A DNA stretch of 11,922 nt, taken from the NCBI GenBank assembly GCA_013816275.1, contig JACDER010000017.1:1-11922 (forward strand). The letters run 5' to 3'. The position numbers and the translations under genes are program-made. The notes under the pieces were generated by a model. It saw only the letters and a list, made by a program, of their open reading frames with translations. It searched no databases and was not told the DNA's origin. Of this stretch, positions 5,848 to 11,922 are shown piece after piece. The stretch's first letter is position 1. Each line of letters opens with the position of its first letter. The stretch comes from Actinomycetota bacterium. Its GTDB lineage: Bacteria > Actinomycetota > Thermoleophilia > Gaiellales > Gaiellaceae.

Positions 5848-6873
5848 GTGATCCAGGATGCCCTTGCGCGGCTTCTCGAGGGGCGTGACCTCTCCCGTGA
5901 GGACGCGCGCGAGGCGATGGGCGAGATCATGCGCGGGGAGGCGACGGCCGTCCAGATCGGCGGGTTCCTCGTGGCGCTGCGGTTGAAGGGCGAGACGGTG
6001 GACGAGATCGCCGGCTGCGCGGAGGCGATGCGCGAGCACGTCCTTCCCGTCACGCCGACGCGCACCGACCTGGTCGACACGGCGGGCACCGGCGGCGACG
6101 GGGCGCAGACGCTCAACATCTCGACAGCAGCCGCACTCGTCGCCGCCGCGGCGGGAGCCGGCGTCGCGAAGCACGGCAACCGCGCCGTTTCCTCCGCTTC
6201 GGGCTCGGCGGACGTGCTCGAGGCCCTCGGCTTCAGCCTCGAGCTCGAGCCCCGCCGCATCGCGCGCTCGATCGACGAGCTTGGCTTCGGATTCATGTTC
6301 GCCCCCACGCACCATCCCGCGATGCGGCATGCAGCTCCTGTCCGGCGCGAGCTCGCTACAAGGACGATCTTCAACGTGCTCGGGCCGCTGACCAATCCCG
6401 CGCGCGCCCGCGCGCAGATCGTCGGGGTCTACTCGCCGGAGCTGGTGCCGACGATCGCCGATGTGCTGGCGAGCCTCGGCGCGCACCGGGCCTTCGTCGT
6501 CCACGGAGCCGGCGGGATCGACGAGCTCTCCCCGGCCGGGCCGAACCTCGTCTGCGAGGTGCGCGGCGGAGAGGTTCGGCGCCGCGAGATCGATCCGCTC
6601 GAGCTCGGAATCCATCGCTGCGCCGAGAACGACCTGCGCGGAGGGAGCCCGGCCGTGAACGCGGCGATGATCCGAGCCGTGTTCGACGGAGAGCTTGGCC
6701 CGCGACGTGATGCGATCCTTCTGAACGCGGCCGGGGCGATCGCGGCGGCGGGGCACGCGGAGGATCTACGAGAAGGCCTGGAGCTCGCGCGGGAGACGGT
6801 CGACTCCGGCGCGGCCGCGACCCGCCTCGACGAGCTGGTCGCGTTCTCCCAGGTCGACCTGGTGGACTCCTAG
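5848..6873 (+). CDS. trpD: Anthranilate phosphoribosyltransferase
   Basis: TrpD transfers the phosphoribosyl group of PRPP to anthranilate, giving phosphoribosyl-anthranilate, the second step from chorismate to tryptophan. The 341 residues match the family's usual length. The small N-terminal helical domain (LLEGRDLSREDAREAMGEI) comes first. The PRPP/Mg site is GTGGD (80-84), followed by the NIST motif, KHGNRAVSSASGSADVLEALG and the anthranilate-site region FAPTHHPAMRHAAPVR with FNVLGPLTNPA. All expected motifs are present. GTG 5848 is the start, 3 bp after the membrane protein stop; the RBS is weak, consistent with translational coupling. The TAG stop is immediately followed by the ATG of trpCF. 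Confidence 0.97.
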   Translation: MIQDALARLLEGRDLSREDAREAMGEIMRGEATAVQIGGFLVALRLKGETVDEIAGCAEAMREHVLPVTPTRTDLVDTAGTGGDGAQTLNISTAAALVAAAAGAGVAKHGNRAVSSASGSADVLEALGFSLELEPRRIARSIDELGFGFMFAPTHHPAMRHAAPVRRELATRTIFNVLGPLTNPARARAQIVGVYSPELVPTIADVLASLGAHRAFVVHGAGGIDELSPAGPNLVCEVRGGEVRRREIDPLELGIHRCAENDLRGGSPAVNAAMIRAVFDGELGPRRDAILLNAAGAIAAAGHAEDLREGLELARETVDSGAAATRLDELVAFSQVDLVDS

Positions 6874-8028
6874 ATGGGCCGCTTCAAGGACGCTCTCGCC
6901 TGTCCCGGCCTCGCCGCGATCGCGGAGGTGAAGCGGCGCTCGCCGTCTGCGGGCGATCTCCGCCCCGAGGCCGATCCTGCGGTGCTCGCTGCAGAGTTCG
7001 AGCGCGCCGGCGCGGCCGCGGTCTCGATCCTCGTCGACGACCGCTTCGAAGGATCGATCGCCGACCTCGCGGCGGCGAGATCCAGGGCAACGCTGCCGCT
7101 CCTTGCCAAGGGTTTCTTCCGCGACTCGGACGAGTTGGCATTCCTGAAGCGGGCCGGCGCCGACGCCGTGCTCCTCCTGCTCCGCGACCTGAACGACGAC
7201 CAGGCTGCGGTGCTCATGACCCGCGCCCGGGAGCTCGGGCTCGACACGCTGGTCGAGGCGCACGACCGCGAGGAGCTCGACCGCGCCGTCCGCCTCGGCG
7301 CGGATCCGATCGGCCTCAACGCCCGCGACCTCGGGACGTTCGAGATCGACCGCGCAGCGCAGCTTGAGCTGGTGGCCGGCGCGCCGCGTGACCGCGTCGT
7401 GGTTGCCGAGAGCGGCATCTCCTCGCGCGCCCAGGGCGCGGCAGCCGAGCTGGCAGGCGCGAACGCGATTCTCGTCGGCTCGACGCTGATGCGCGCGAGC
7501 GATCCGGCCGCAACGCTCGCGCAGCTGATCTCCCGGCCGCTCGTCAAGGTCTGCGGCCTGACCCGCGAAGAGGACGTGGAGGCCGCCGTCGACGCGGGCG
7601 CTGACCTCGCCGGGTTCATCCTTGCGAAGGAGAGCCCGCGCCGCGCCGCCGAGGTCCTGCCGGTTCCGGACACGGTGCTCTCGGTCGCCGTCCTCGTCGG
7701 CGAGCGGGCGGACGCTCCGGCCGATCTCGTCCAGCTCTACCCGCGCGAGCGCGAGCACCGCGGCCGCGACGGCGTCCTCTTTCGCGGGGGCGAGGAGGTC
7801 GCCCGTGTCGTCGACCTGCCCTGGCAGCAAGCGGATCCGACCCATCTCGACCGGGCGCGACAGGCGGAAGGGCGCGTCATGCTCGCCGGCGGCCTCGGCC
7901 CGGAGAACGTCCGCGAGGCGATCGAGGCCGTGCGTCCATGGGCGGTCGACGCGAGCTCGAGCCTCGAGACCGAGCCCGGCATCAAGGATCACGAGCGCGT
8001 GCGCGCGTACGTGGCTGCGGCGCGATGA
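6874..8028 (+). CDS. trpCF: Fused indole-3-glycerol phosphate synthase / phosphoribosylanthranilate isomerase
   Basis: The N-terminal part (about 1-222) is TrpC. It has [12 protein letters not shown] with K20, LLAKGFF with K79, LVEAH with E128, IGLNARDL with N149 and VAESGIS with E179-S180. These align with the catalytic and phosphate residues, though the usual KDF is KGF and NNR is NAR. From about 223 a TrpF domain starts with KVCGLTR (catalytic Cys227); it has QLYPRE where VQLHGDE is usual, VVDLPW with Asp314 as the likely general acid, then [10 protein letters not shown] and a PGIKD end. The isomerase is only about 160 residues against about 200 normally and lacks a visible GGTG loop. The protein would isomerise PRA (TrpF) and then close the indole ring (TrpC). 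Unlike E. coli TrpCF, the shortened isomerase half is unusual. A GGTGGA lies 7 bp before ATG; the stop overlaps trpB as ATGA. Confidence 0.93.
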   Translation: MGRFKDALACPGLAAIAEVKRRSPSAGDLRPEADPAVLAAEFERAGAAAVSILVDDRFEGSIADLAAARSRATLPLLAKGFFRDSDELAFLKRAGADAVLLLLRDLNDDQAAVLMTRARELGLDTLVEAHDREELDRAVRLGADPIGLNARDLGTFEIDRAAQLELVAGAPRDRVVVAESGISSRAQGAAAELAGANAILVGSTLMRASDPAATLAQLISRPLVKVCGLTREEDVEAAVDAGADLAGFILAKESPRRAAEVLPVPDTVLSVAVLVGERADAPADLVQLYPREREHRGRDGVLFRGGEEVARVVDLPWQQADPTHLDRARQAEGRVMLAGGLGPENVREAIEAVRPWAVDASSSLETEPGIKDHERVRAYVAAAR

Positions 8029-9140
8029 GCACCGGGCTGTACGGGCCCTACGGGGGGCGCTACGTCCCTGAGACGCTCGTCCCGGCCCTGGACGAGCTCG
8101 AGGCGGGCTGGCGTGAGGCGTGCGCCGACGACGCCTTCGGCCGCGAGCTGGACGAGCTCGGCCGCGAATACGGCGGCCGCCCGACTCCGCTGACGCTCGC
8201 CGAGCGCTTCGCCCCGGGCAAGCGTCTCTACCTCAAGCGCGAGGATCTCCTCCACACCGGGGCGCACAAGCTGAACAACGCGCTGGGACAGGCCGTCCTC
8301 GCCGGGCGGCTCGGCAAGAAGAGGATCGTCGCCGAGACCGGCGCGGGCCAGCACGGCGTCGCGACCGCGACCGTCTGCGCGCGCTTCGGCTTCGACTGCG
8401 TCGTCTACATGGGCTCCGAGGACATGCGCCGCCAGCGGCCGAACGTGGAGCGGATGGAGTTGCTCGGCGCGGAGGTGCGGCCGGTCGAGTTCGGCACGCG
8501 AACGCTGAAGGAGGCGACGAGCGAGGCGATCCGCGACTGGATCACGAACGTCGAGACGACGCACTACCTGATCGGTTCCTGCGTCGGGCCGCATCCTTAT
8601 CCAGAGATCGTCCGTGAATTGCAATCTGTTATAGGTCGCGAGGCGCGCGAGCAGTTCCTCGCCGCCGAGGGGCGGCTGCCGGATGTGGTGGTCGCGTGCG
8701 TGGGCGGCGGGTCGAACGCGATCGGGATCTTCGCCGGATTCGTCGAGGACGAGGGTGTCGCGTTGATCGGCGTCGAGGCGAGGGACGCCGCGAGCCTCGG
8801 CACGGGCCGGCCGGGAGTCCTCCACGGCGCGCGCTCCTCGCTGCTCGCCGACGAGGACGGCCAGGTGCTGGACGCGCACTCGATCTCGGCCGGGCTCGAC
8901 TATCCCGGGGTCGGGCCCGAGCACGCATTCCTGCGTGACAGCGGGCGGGTGACCTACACGACGGCGAACGACGAGGAGGCGGTCGCGGCCTTCAAGCGGC
9001 TGGCGGTGAGCGAGGGAATCATCCCCGCGCTGGAGCCCGCGCACGCCCTCGCGCGCGCCGCGGAGCTGGGCGCGGAGCTCGTCCTCGTCTGCCTGTCCGG
9101 CCGCGGGGACAAAGACCTGGACGAGGTGCTCGGACGCTGA
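8025..9140 (+). CDS. trpB: Tryptophan synthase beta subunit
   Basis: TrpB condenses indole with serine using PLP, in an alpha2beta2 complex with TrpA. The 371 residues begin [20 protein letters not shown], the typical N-terminus. The PLP lysine is K82 in HTGAHKLNN. It is followed by AETGAGQHG (catalytic Glu and serine carboxylate loop), [21 protein letters not shown], the phosphate loop [10 protein letters not shown], and [16 protein letters not shown] and SGRGDKD near the end. All catalytic motifs are present. The protein is about 25 residues shorter than common TrpB1 proteins. The start ATG lies inside the trpCF stop (ATGA), so coupling rather than its own RBS is likely. Earlier in-frame GTG/ATG codons (from 7938) only extend through trpCF-antiphase sequence and are rejected. 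Confidence 0.97.
   Translation: MSTGLYGPYGGRYVPETLVPALDELEAGWREACADDAFGRELDELGREYGGRPTPLTLAERFAPGKRLYLKREDLLHTGAHKLNNALGQAVLAGRLGKKRIVAETGAGQHGVATATVCARFGFDCVVYMGSEDMRRQRPNVERMELLGAEVRPVEFGTRTLKEATSEAIRDWITNVETTHYLIGSCVGPHPYPEIVRELQSVIGREAREQFLAAEGRLPDVVVACVGGGSNAIGIFAGFVEDEGVALIGVEARDAASLGTGRPGVLHGARSSLLADEDGQVLDAHSISAGLDYPGVGPEHAFLRDSGRVTYTTANDEEAVAAFKRLAVSEGIIPALEPAHALARAAELGAELVLVCLSGRGDKDLDEVLGR
9123..9128 (+). promoter_or_regulatory. Ribosome binding site supporting a CTG start of trpA
   Basis: GAGGTG lies inside the end of trpB, 8 bases before CTG 9137. The next in-frame conventional start, ATG 9161, would have no similar site at proper distance. Confidence 0.5.
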
Positions 9141-9856
9141 AGCGCCTCGTCATCTACCTCATGGCCGGGCGAGGCATGCCCGAGCTGGCGAGGGCGGCGG
9201 TCGACGGCGGCGCGGATCTGATCGAGATCGGGTTCCCGTTCTCTGATCCCCTTGCGGACGGACCCGTAATTCGAGCGGCGGCCGAGCGGGCGCTGGCCGA
9301 GGGCATGCGGACCGAGCGCTGCCTCGACTGCCTCGCAACGACGCGAGCCCTCATCAATGTCCCACTCGTCCCGATGACCTATGCCTCGCTGCTGGAGGCG
9401 TACGGGTACCGGCGCTTCCAGCACGACGCCCGCCTCGCGGGGGCCACCAGCCTGATCGTCGCGGATCTGCCGATCGAGGCCGAGGCCGAGCTTCGCCGCG
9501 TCCAGCTCGTCGCACCGACGACGCCGGACGAGCGGCTGAGACTCGCCGCCGAGCGGACGGACGGCTGGCTCTACCTCGTCTCGGTGACCGGGACGACGGG
9601 GCCGCGCGAGACGCTCTCGCCGCAGGCGGCCGAGCTCGTGGAGAGGGCCCGAGCAGTGACCGACGTCCCACTCCTCCTCGGCTTCGGGATCACGACGCCG
9701 GAACAGGCGGCCGAGGCAGCTGCGGAGGCCGACGGGATCGTCGTCGGGAGCCGGGCGGTGCAGGTGGCAGAGGAGGGGCCCGGAGCGCTTCGGGACTACG
9801 TCGCGTCTCTCCGAGCCGCGATCGACGCGGCCACGACCTCGCCCAGCAGTCGGTAG
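9137..9856 (+). CDS. trpA: Tryptophan synthase alpha subunit, probable CTG start
   Basis: TrpA cleaves indole-3-glycerol phosphate to indole, which passes through a tunnel to TrpB. From CTG 9137 the product is 239 residues: [10 protein letters not shown] as strand 1, then [19 protein letters not shown] with the catalytic pair E30 and D41 (11 apart, as Glu49 and Asp60 of E. coli), loop [19 protein letters not shown] and the phosphate site VVGSRAV. Family members are usually about 265 residues; this one has a shorter first helix and a shortened segment between [10 protein letters not shown] and [11 protein letters not shown]. The CTG forms CTGA with the trpB stop and has GAGGTG 8 bases upstream. 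Starting at ATG 9161 would delete barrel strand 1, so CTG is preferred. The 3' end overlaps a convergent SGNH gene by 61 bp. Confidence 0.92.
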   Translation: MKRLVIYLMAGRGMPELARAAVDGGADLIEIGFPFSDPLADGPVIRAAAERALAEGMRTERCLDCLATTRALINVPLVPMTYASLLEAYGYRRFQHDARLAGATSLIVADLPIEAEAELRRVQLVAPTTPDERLRLAAERTDGWLYLVSVTGTTGPRETLSPQAAELVERARAVTDVPLLLGFGITTPEQAAEAAAEADGIVVGSRAVQVAEEGPGALRDYVASLRAAIDAATTSPSSR

Positions 9857-10383
9857 CCCTCGACCGACGGGTGGTCTCCGTCGGACGTCCACTCCTCGCG
9901 CATCCGGCCCGGCCGCTCGGAATCTTCGAGTGTTTGGTGAAACGGCAACACCTGAACTCCGATATCCGCGATCAGCTCGTTCAGCCGCCGGATCGGCCCC
10001 TCGGCCTCGGGATGGCCGTTGTTCCAGGGCAGGACGTCGGCGAGGAAGACCACCCGCCCGAGCAGGCGTCCCCGCACCACCATCGCGCGCAGGTTCTCGG
10101 CCGCCGACTCGACCTGGCGCCGCTGCGCGATGTCGTTGATCCCGCCCTGGACGATCAGGATCTCCGCGCCCTCGGCGCATGCCTCCAAGCGAAGCGCGAT
10201 CTCGTCCGTCCGCTGCCCGTAGATCCCGCAGTTACGGAACTCGAGCCCGGGATCGCGCCGCGACGCCCAGTGCTCGTACTGGCTCTCCGCGTTCGGCTCG
10301 TGGATGGCGGCGCGCACCCGTGGATCGGGATCCCACCCCGGTGAGCCTGCGGTGATCGAGTCCCCGAGCGCGGCCACGAGCAT
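9796..10383 (-). CDS. SGNH/GDSL-family hydrolase (esterase-like)
   Basis: The 195-residue protein carries all SGNH blocks. Block I is LGDSITAG with nucleophile S9, block II is NCGIYGQ with G53, block III is GGIND with N83, and block V is [10 protein letters not shown] with D168 and H171. Length and arrangement match cytosolic single-domain GDSL esterases/lipases and lysophospholipase L1-like enzymes; no signal peptide is present. The ester substrate cannot be told from sequence. It is convergent to trpA and overlaps its last 61 bases, so the two messages are antisense at their ends. Its ATG lies 56 bases from a plus-strand ORF start, so a divergent promoter region is possible there. Confidence 0.9.
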   Translation of the reverse strand: MLVAALGDSITAGSPGWDPDPRVRAAIHEPNAESQYEHWASRRDPGLEFRNCGIYGQRTDEIALRLEACAEGAEILIVQGGINDIAQRRQVESAAENLRAMVVRGRLLGRVVFLADVLPWNNGHPEAEGPIRRLNELIADIGVQVLPFHQTLEDSERPGRMREEWTSDGDHPSVEGYRLLGEVVAASIAARRDAT

Positions 10384-10439
10384 CGGCGCAGCGTAGTCGT
10401 CTCAAGTGACGGTCTCTCTCTATCCCTGTAGACCGCTAC

Positions 10440-10691
10440 ATGAGGGGGTTCGTCGCAGCGGTCGCCGTCGGTGCTGCGCTTGCCTTCTCCGGCGCTGCTT
10501 CCGCTGCCAAGCCGTACACGCCGCTGCCCGCCTGGGCGCTGCTGAGGGCGGCGAGCCGCTCGTGGGAGCCCAGGTGTGCGTCTACAAAGGTCGCGCCGCG
10601 GGAGCCCGACCTGGACCACGTTGGACACCGTATCGTCCCCCTGCGCCAGCTCGGGTCGGACGAGAGCTACCGGCAACCGGTGAACCACTAG
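10440..10691 (+). CDS. Short ORF with signal peptide, probably frameshifted
   Basis: ATG 10440 opens an 83-residue frame beginning with a clear signal peptide (MRGFVAAVAVGAALAFSGAASA, then AKPYTPLP). After about residue 30 this frame becomes arginine-rich. The frame that is one base different from about 10530 reads a more natural GGEPLVGAQVCVYKG, and the original frame again looks sensible near its end (LRQLGSDESYR). I infer a small exported protein whose gene has two compensating breaks, or sequence errors. No Shine-Dalgarno precedes the ATG. No family is recognised; 'PLVGAQV.VY' would suit a carboxypeptidase-regulatory-like fold, weakly. Confidence 0.4.
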   Translation: MRGFVAAVAVGAALAFSGAASAAKPYTPLPAWALLRAASRSWEPRCASTKVAPREPDLDHVGHRIVPLRQLGSDESYRQPVNH

Positions 10692-10713
10692 TCTCGCCCC
10701 TTCACCTACGACG

Positions 10714-10719
10714 AAGGAG
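10714..10719 (+). promoter_or_regulatory. Strong RBS of the AIM24 gene
   Basis: AAGGAG lies 5 bases before ATG 10725. It fixes this start rather than any earlier one. Confidence 0.6.
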
Positions 10720-10724
10720 AAGCG

Positions 10725-11414
10725 ATGAAATTCGACATCAAGTACGGGCCTGCGTACGCGCTCGCCGACGTCTCGATGGACGGCGGCGACTCGATCCAGG
10801 CCGTCACCGGCGCGATGGTCAGCATGACCGACGGGGTCGGAATCGCGACCGAGATGAAGGGCGGGCTGATGGCCGGGCTCAAGCGCTCCGTCCTCGGTGG
10901 CGAGAGCCTGTTCATCAACACGTTCAGCGCGACCGAGCAAGGACAGATCACGCTCGCGCCGCCGCTGCCGGGAGACATCTTCACGATCGAGCTCTCGGGC
11001 ACGCTGCTGCTCCAGTCCGGCTCGCTTCTCGCGGCGACGGCAGACGTCTCCTTCGACACCAAGTGGGGCGGCGCGAAGACGTTCTTCTCGGGCGAGGGCC
11101 TCTTCCTCGTGCGCTGCACGGGAAGCGGGACCGTCCTCGCCTCGAGCTACGGCGCGATCGAGGAGCGATCGCTCGGGGGCGGCGAGGCGTACACGATCGA
11201 CTCAGGACACGTGGTTGGCTTCGAGGAGGGCGTGCAGTACGAGGTCAAGAAGGCGGGTAGCTGGAAGACGACGATCCTCGGCGGCGAGGGCCTCGTGGCG
11301 AGGCTGACCGGCCCCGGCCGGGTCTGGATGCAGACGCGCAGCCCGGACGAGTTCCTCGGCTGGCTGCTCCCGAAGATCCCGAAGCAGGAGGGCGGCGGCT
11401 TCCGGGTCGGCTGA
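10725..11414 (+). CDS. AIM24 / TIGR00266 family protein
   Basis: The 229-residue protein matches the bacterial AIM24 family (PF01987, TIGR00266). It begins FDIKYGPAYALADVSMDGGDSIQA, has AVTGAMVSMTDGV and MAGLKRSVLGGESLFINTF, then repeats the same strand pattern (GPGRVWMQTRSP near the end). These glycine-rich beta repeats form a double-layered beta-trefoil/helix-like fold. Length is typical. The cellular role of bacterial members is unknown; the yeast namesake is mitochondrial. There is no signal peptide, so it is probably cytosolic. It has its own strong RBS and ends 4 bp before the stop of the convergent gene. Confidence 0.9.
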   Translation: MKFDIKYGPAYALADVSMDGGDSIQAVTGAMVSMTDGVGIATEMKGGLMAGLKRSVLGGESLFINTFSATEQGQITLAPPLPGDIFTIELSGTLLLQSGSLLAATADVSFDTKWGGAKTFFSGEGLFLVRCTGSGTVLASSYGAIEERSLGGGEAYTIDSGHVVGFEEGVQYEVKKAGSWKTTILGGEGLVARLTGPGRVWMQTRSPDEFLGWLLPKIPKQEGGGFRVG

Positions 11415-11418
11415 GCGA

Positions 11419-11922
11419 TCAGCTCCCGGCGAGCGTCGCCCGGAGTCGTTCGCATACATAGGCGCACTGTTCGGGCAGCAGGGTGTCGACGGCGACGATG
11501 AGCGTGTCGTCCCAGCGATGGACGGCGATGCGCGGGTTGCCCTCGTAGAGCATCCGCTCCGCGTCGGCCGCGCGGTCGCTCTGTAGCACGAGGCAGTTGA
11601 CCGGCTCGTCCTCCAGGGTCTCGACCATCGTGAAGAAGCGGCGCTCGGTGCGGACGCCCCGGATGTCTGCCACCGCGGCGGCGAGCTCGTCCACGAGCTC
11701 CGCGTAGCTGCGCCAGCGGGCCTCGTGGTCGAGCTCGAACCACTCCTCGATCGCGAGCGTCGTCCCCACGACCGTGTGGAGATCGAGCTTGAACGGGCGC
11801 CCGAACTTGGCCCAGCGTCCCGTTTCGAAGTTCGTGAAGTCCACGTCCGCGACGGCATCGACCAGGTCGGCGCGGCCGACGACGAAGCCGCCCGTGTTCG
11901 GGCCGTAGCAGTACTTCGCGCT
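11419..11922 (-). CDS. C-terminal part of a PLP-dependent SelA-like enzyme (partial)
   Basis: The gene enters from the right edge without its start and ends at TGA (11419-11421); 167 residues are visible. The first residues, SAKYCYGPNTGGFVVGR, have the form of a fold-type I PLP lysine site (Lys codon 11914-11916 followed by GPN.GG...GR). They are followed by KFGRPFKLDLHTVV and ALEEW-like AIEEWFELDHEARW, which fits the 'GRP.K....I......LE....DHEA.W' stretch of the SelA/D-glucosaminate-6-phosphate ammonia-lyase-like group. The rest (FFTMVETLEDEPVN, GNPRIAVHRWDDTLIVAVDTL) is the small domain. The exact reaction is uncertain: true SelA is possible because selC lies in the window, but members of this group often act on other substrates. 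The missing N-terminus would decide. Confidence 0.6.
   Translation of the reverse strand, partial: SAKYCYGPNTGGFVVGRADLVDAVADVDFTNFETGRWAKFGRPFKLDLHTVVGTTLAIEEWFELDHEARWRSYAELVDELAAAVADIRGVRTERRFFTMVETLEDEPVNCLVLQSDRAADAERMLYEGNPRIAVHRWDDTLIVAVDTLLPEQCAYVCERLRATLAGS

Noticed and set aside
6766..9044. Long minus-strand ORFs opposite the trp operon
   Set aside because: High-GC shadow frames of trpD, trpCF and trpB, with biased Arg/Asp/Glu composition and no motifs.
1..11922. CRISPR array, rRNA or transposase with inverted repeats
   Set aside because: No regularly spaced repeats, rRNA-like sequence or IS ends were seen on either strand.

Overview
The window is GC-rich bacterial DNA with tightly packed genes, GTG/TTG/CTG starts and overlapping stop-start junctions. 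The protein styles (a secreted AWSPDG propeller protein, an AIM24 protein, a short LGGLVGASAVLAAAR membrane peptide) suggest an actinobacterium, perhaps Thermoleophilia (Gaiellales or Solirubrobacterales). This placement is inferred from memory of protein families and was not tested. Several reading-frame breaks could be real decay or assembly errors of a metagenomic contig.

Left part (1-3369): the frameshifted C-terminal end of a membrane glycosyltransferase-like protein on the plus strand. Convergent to it is a minus-strand pair: a large exported protein with a C-terminal TolB/PD40-type beta-propeller (776-3277, TTG start, good RBS and a candidate promoter), followed by a 43-residue membrane peptide.

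Middle part (about 3370-5010): a scarred, gene-poor accessory zone. It holds a frameshifted fragment of a DUF5131 (phage Gp37/Gp68-like) protein, a terminator, the 3' third of a tRNA (tRNA-Trp-like) joined directly to a 5'-truncated secreted-protein gene, a C-terminal piece of a serine recombinase, an 11-bp tandem repeat, a complete selenocysteine tRNA gene (selC, minus strand, anticodon TCA) and a C-terminal fragment of an unknown protein. Together these look like remains of one or more integrated elements beside selC, a common integration target.

Right-central part (about 4987-9856): a plus-strand tryptophan operon. An eight-helix membrane protein without a visible start codon lies 3 bp upstream of trpD. 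It is followed by a trpC-trpF fusion, trpB and trpA with junctions of 0 bp, ATGA and CTGA. These cover the steps from anthranilate to tryptophan; trpE and trpG are not in the window. TrpF, TrpB and TrpA are all shorter than usual, and trpA appears to start at CTG.

Right part (9796-11922): a minus-strand SGNH hydrolase whose 3' end overlaps trpA by 61 bp, a short possibly frameshifted secreted ORF, an AIM24/TIGR00266 protein on the plus strand, and, convergent to it, the C-terminal half of a PLP-dependent SelA-like enzyme that runs off the right edge.
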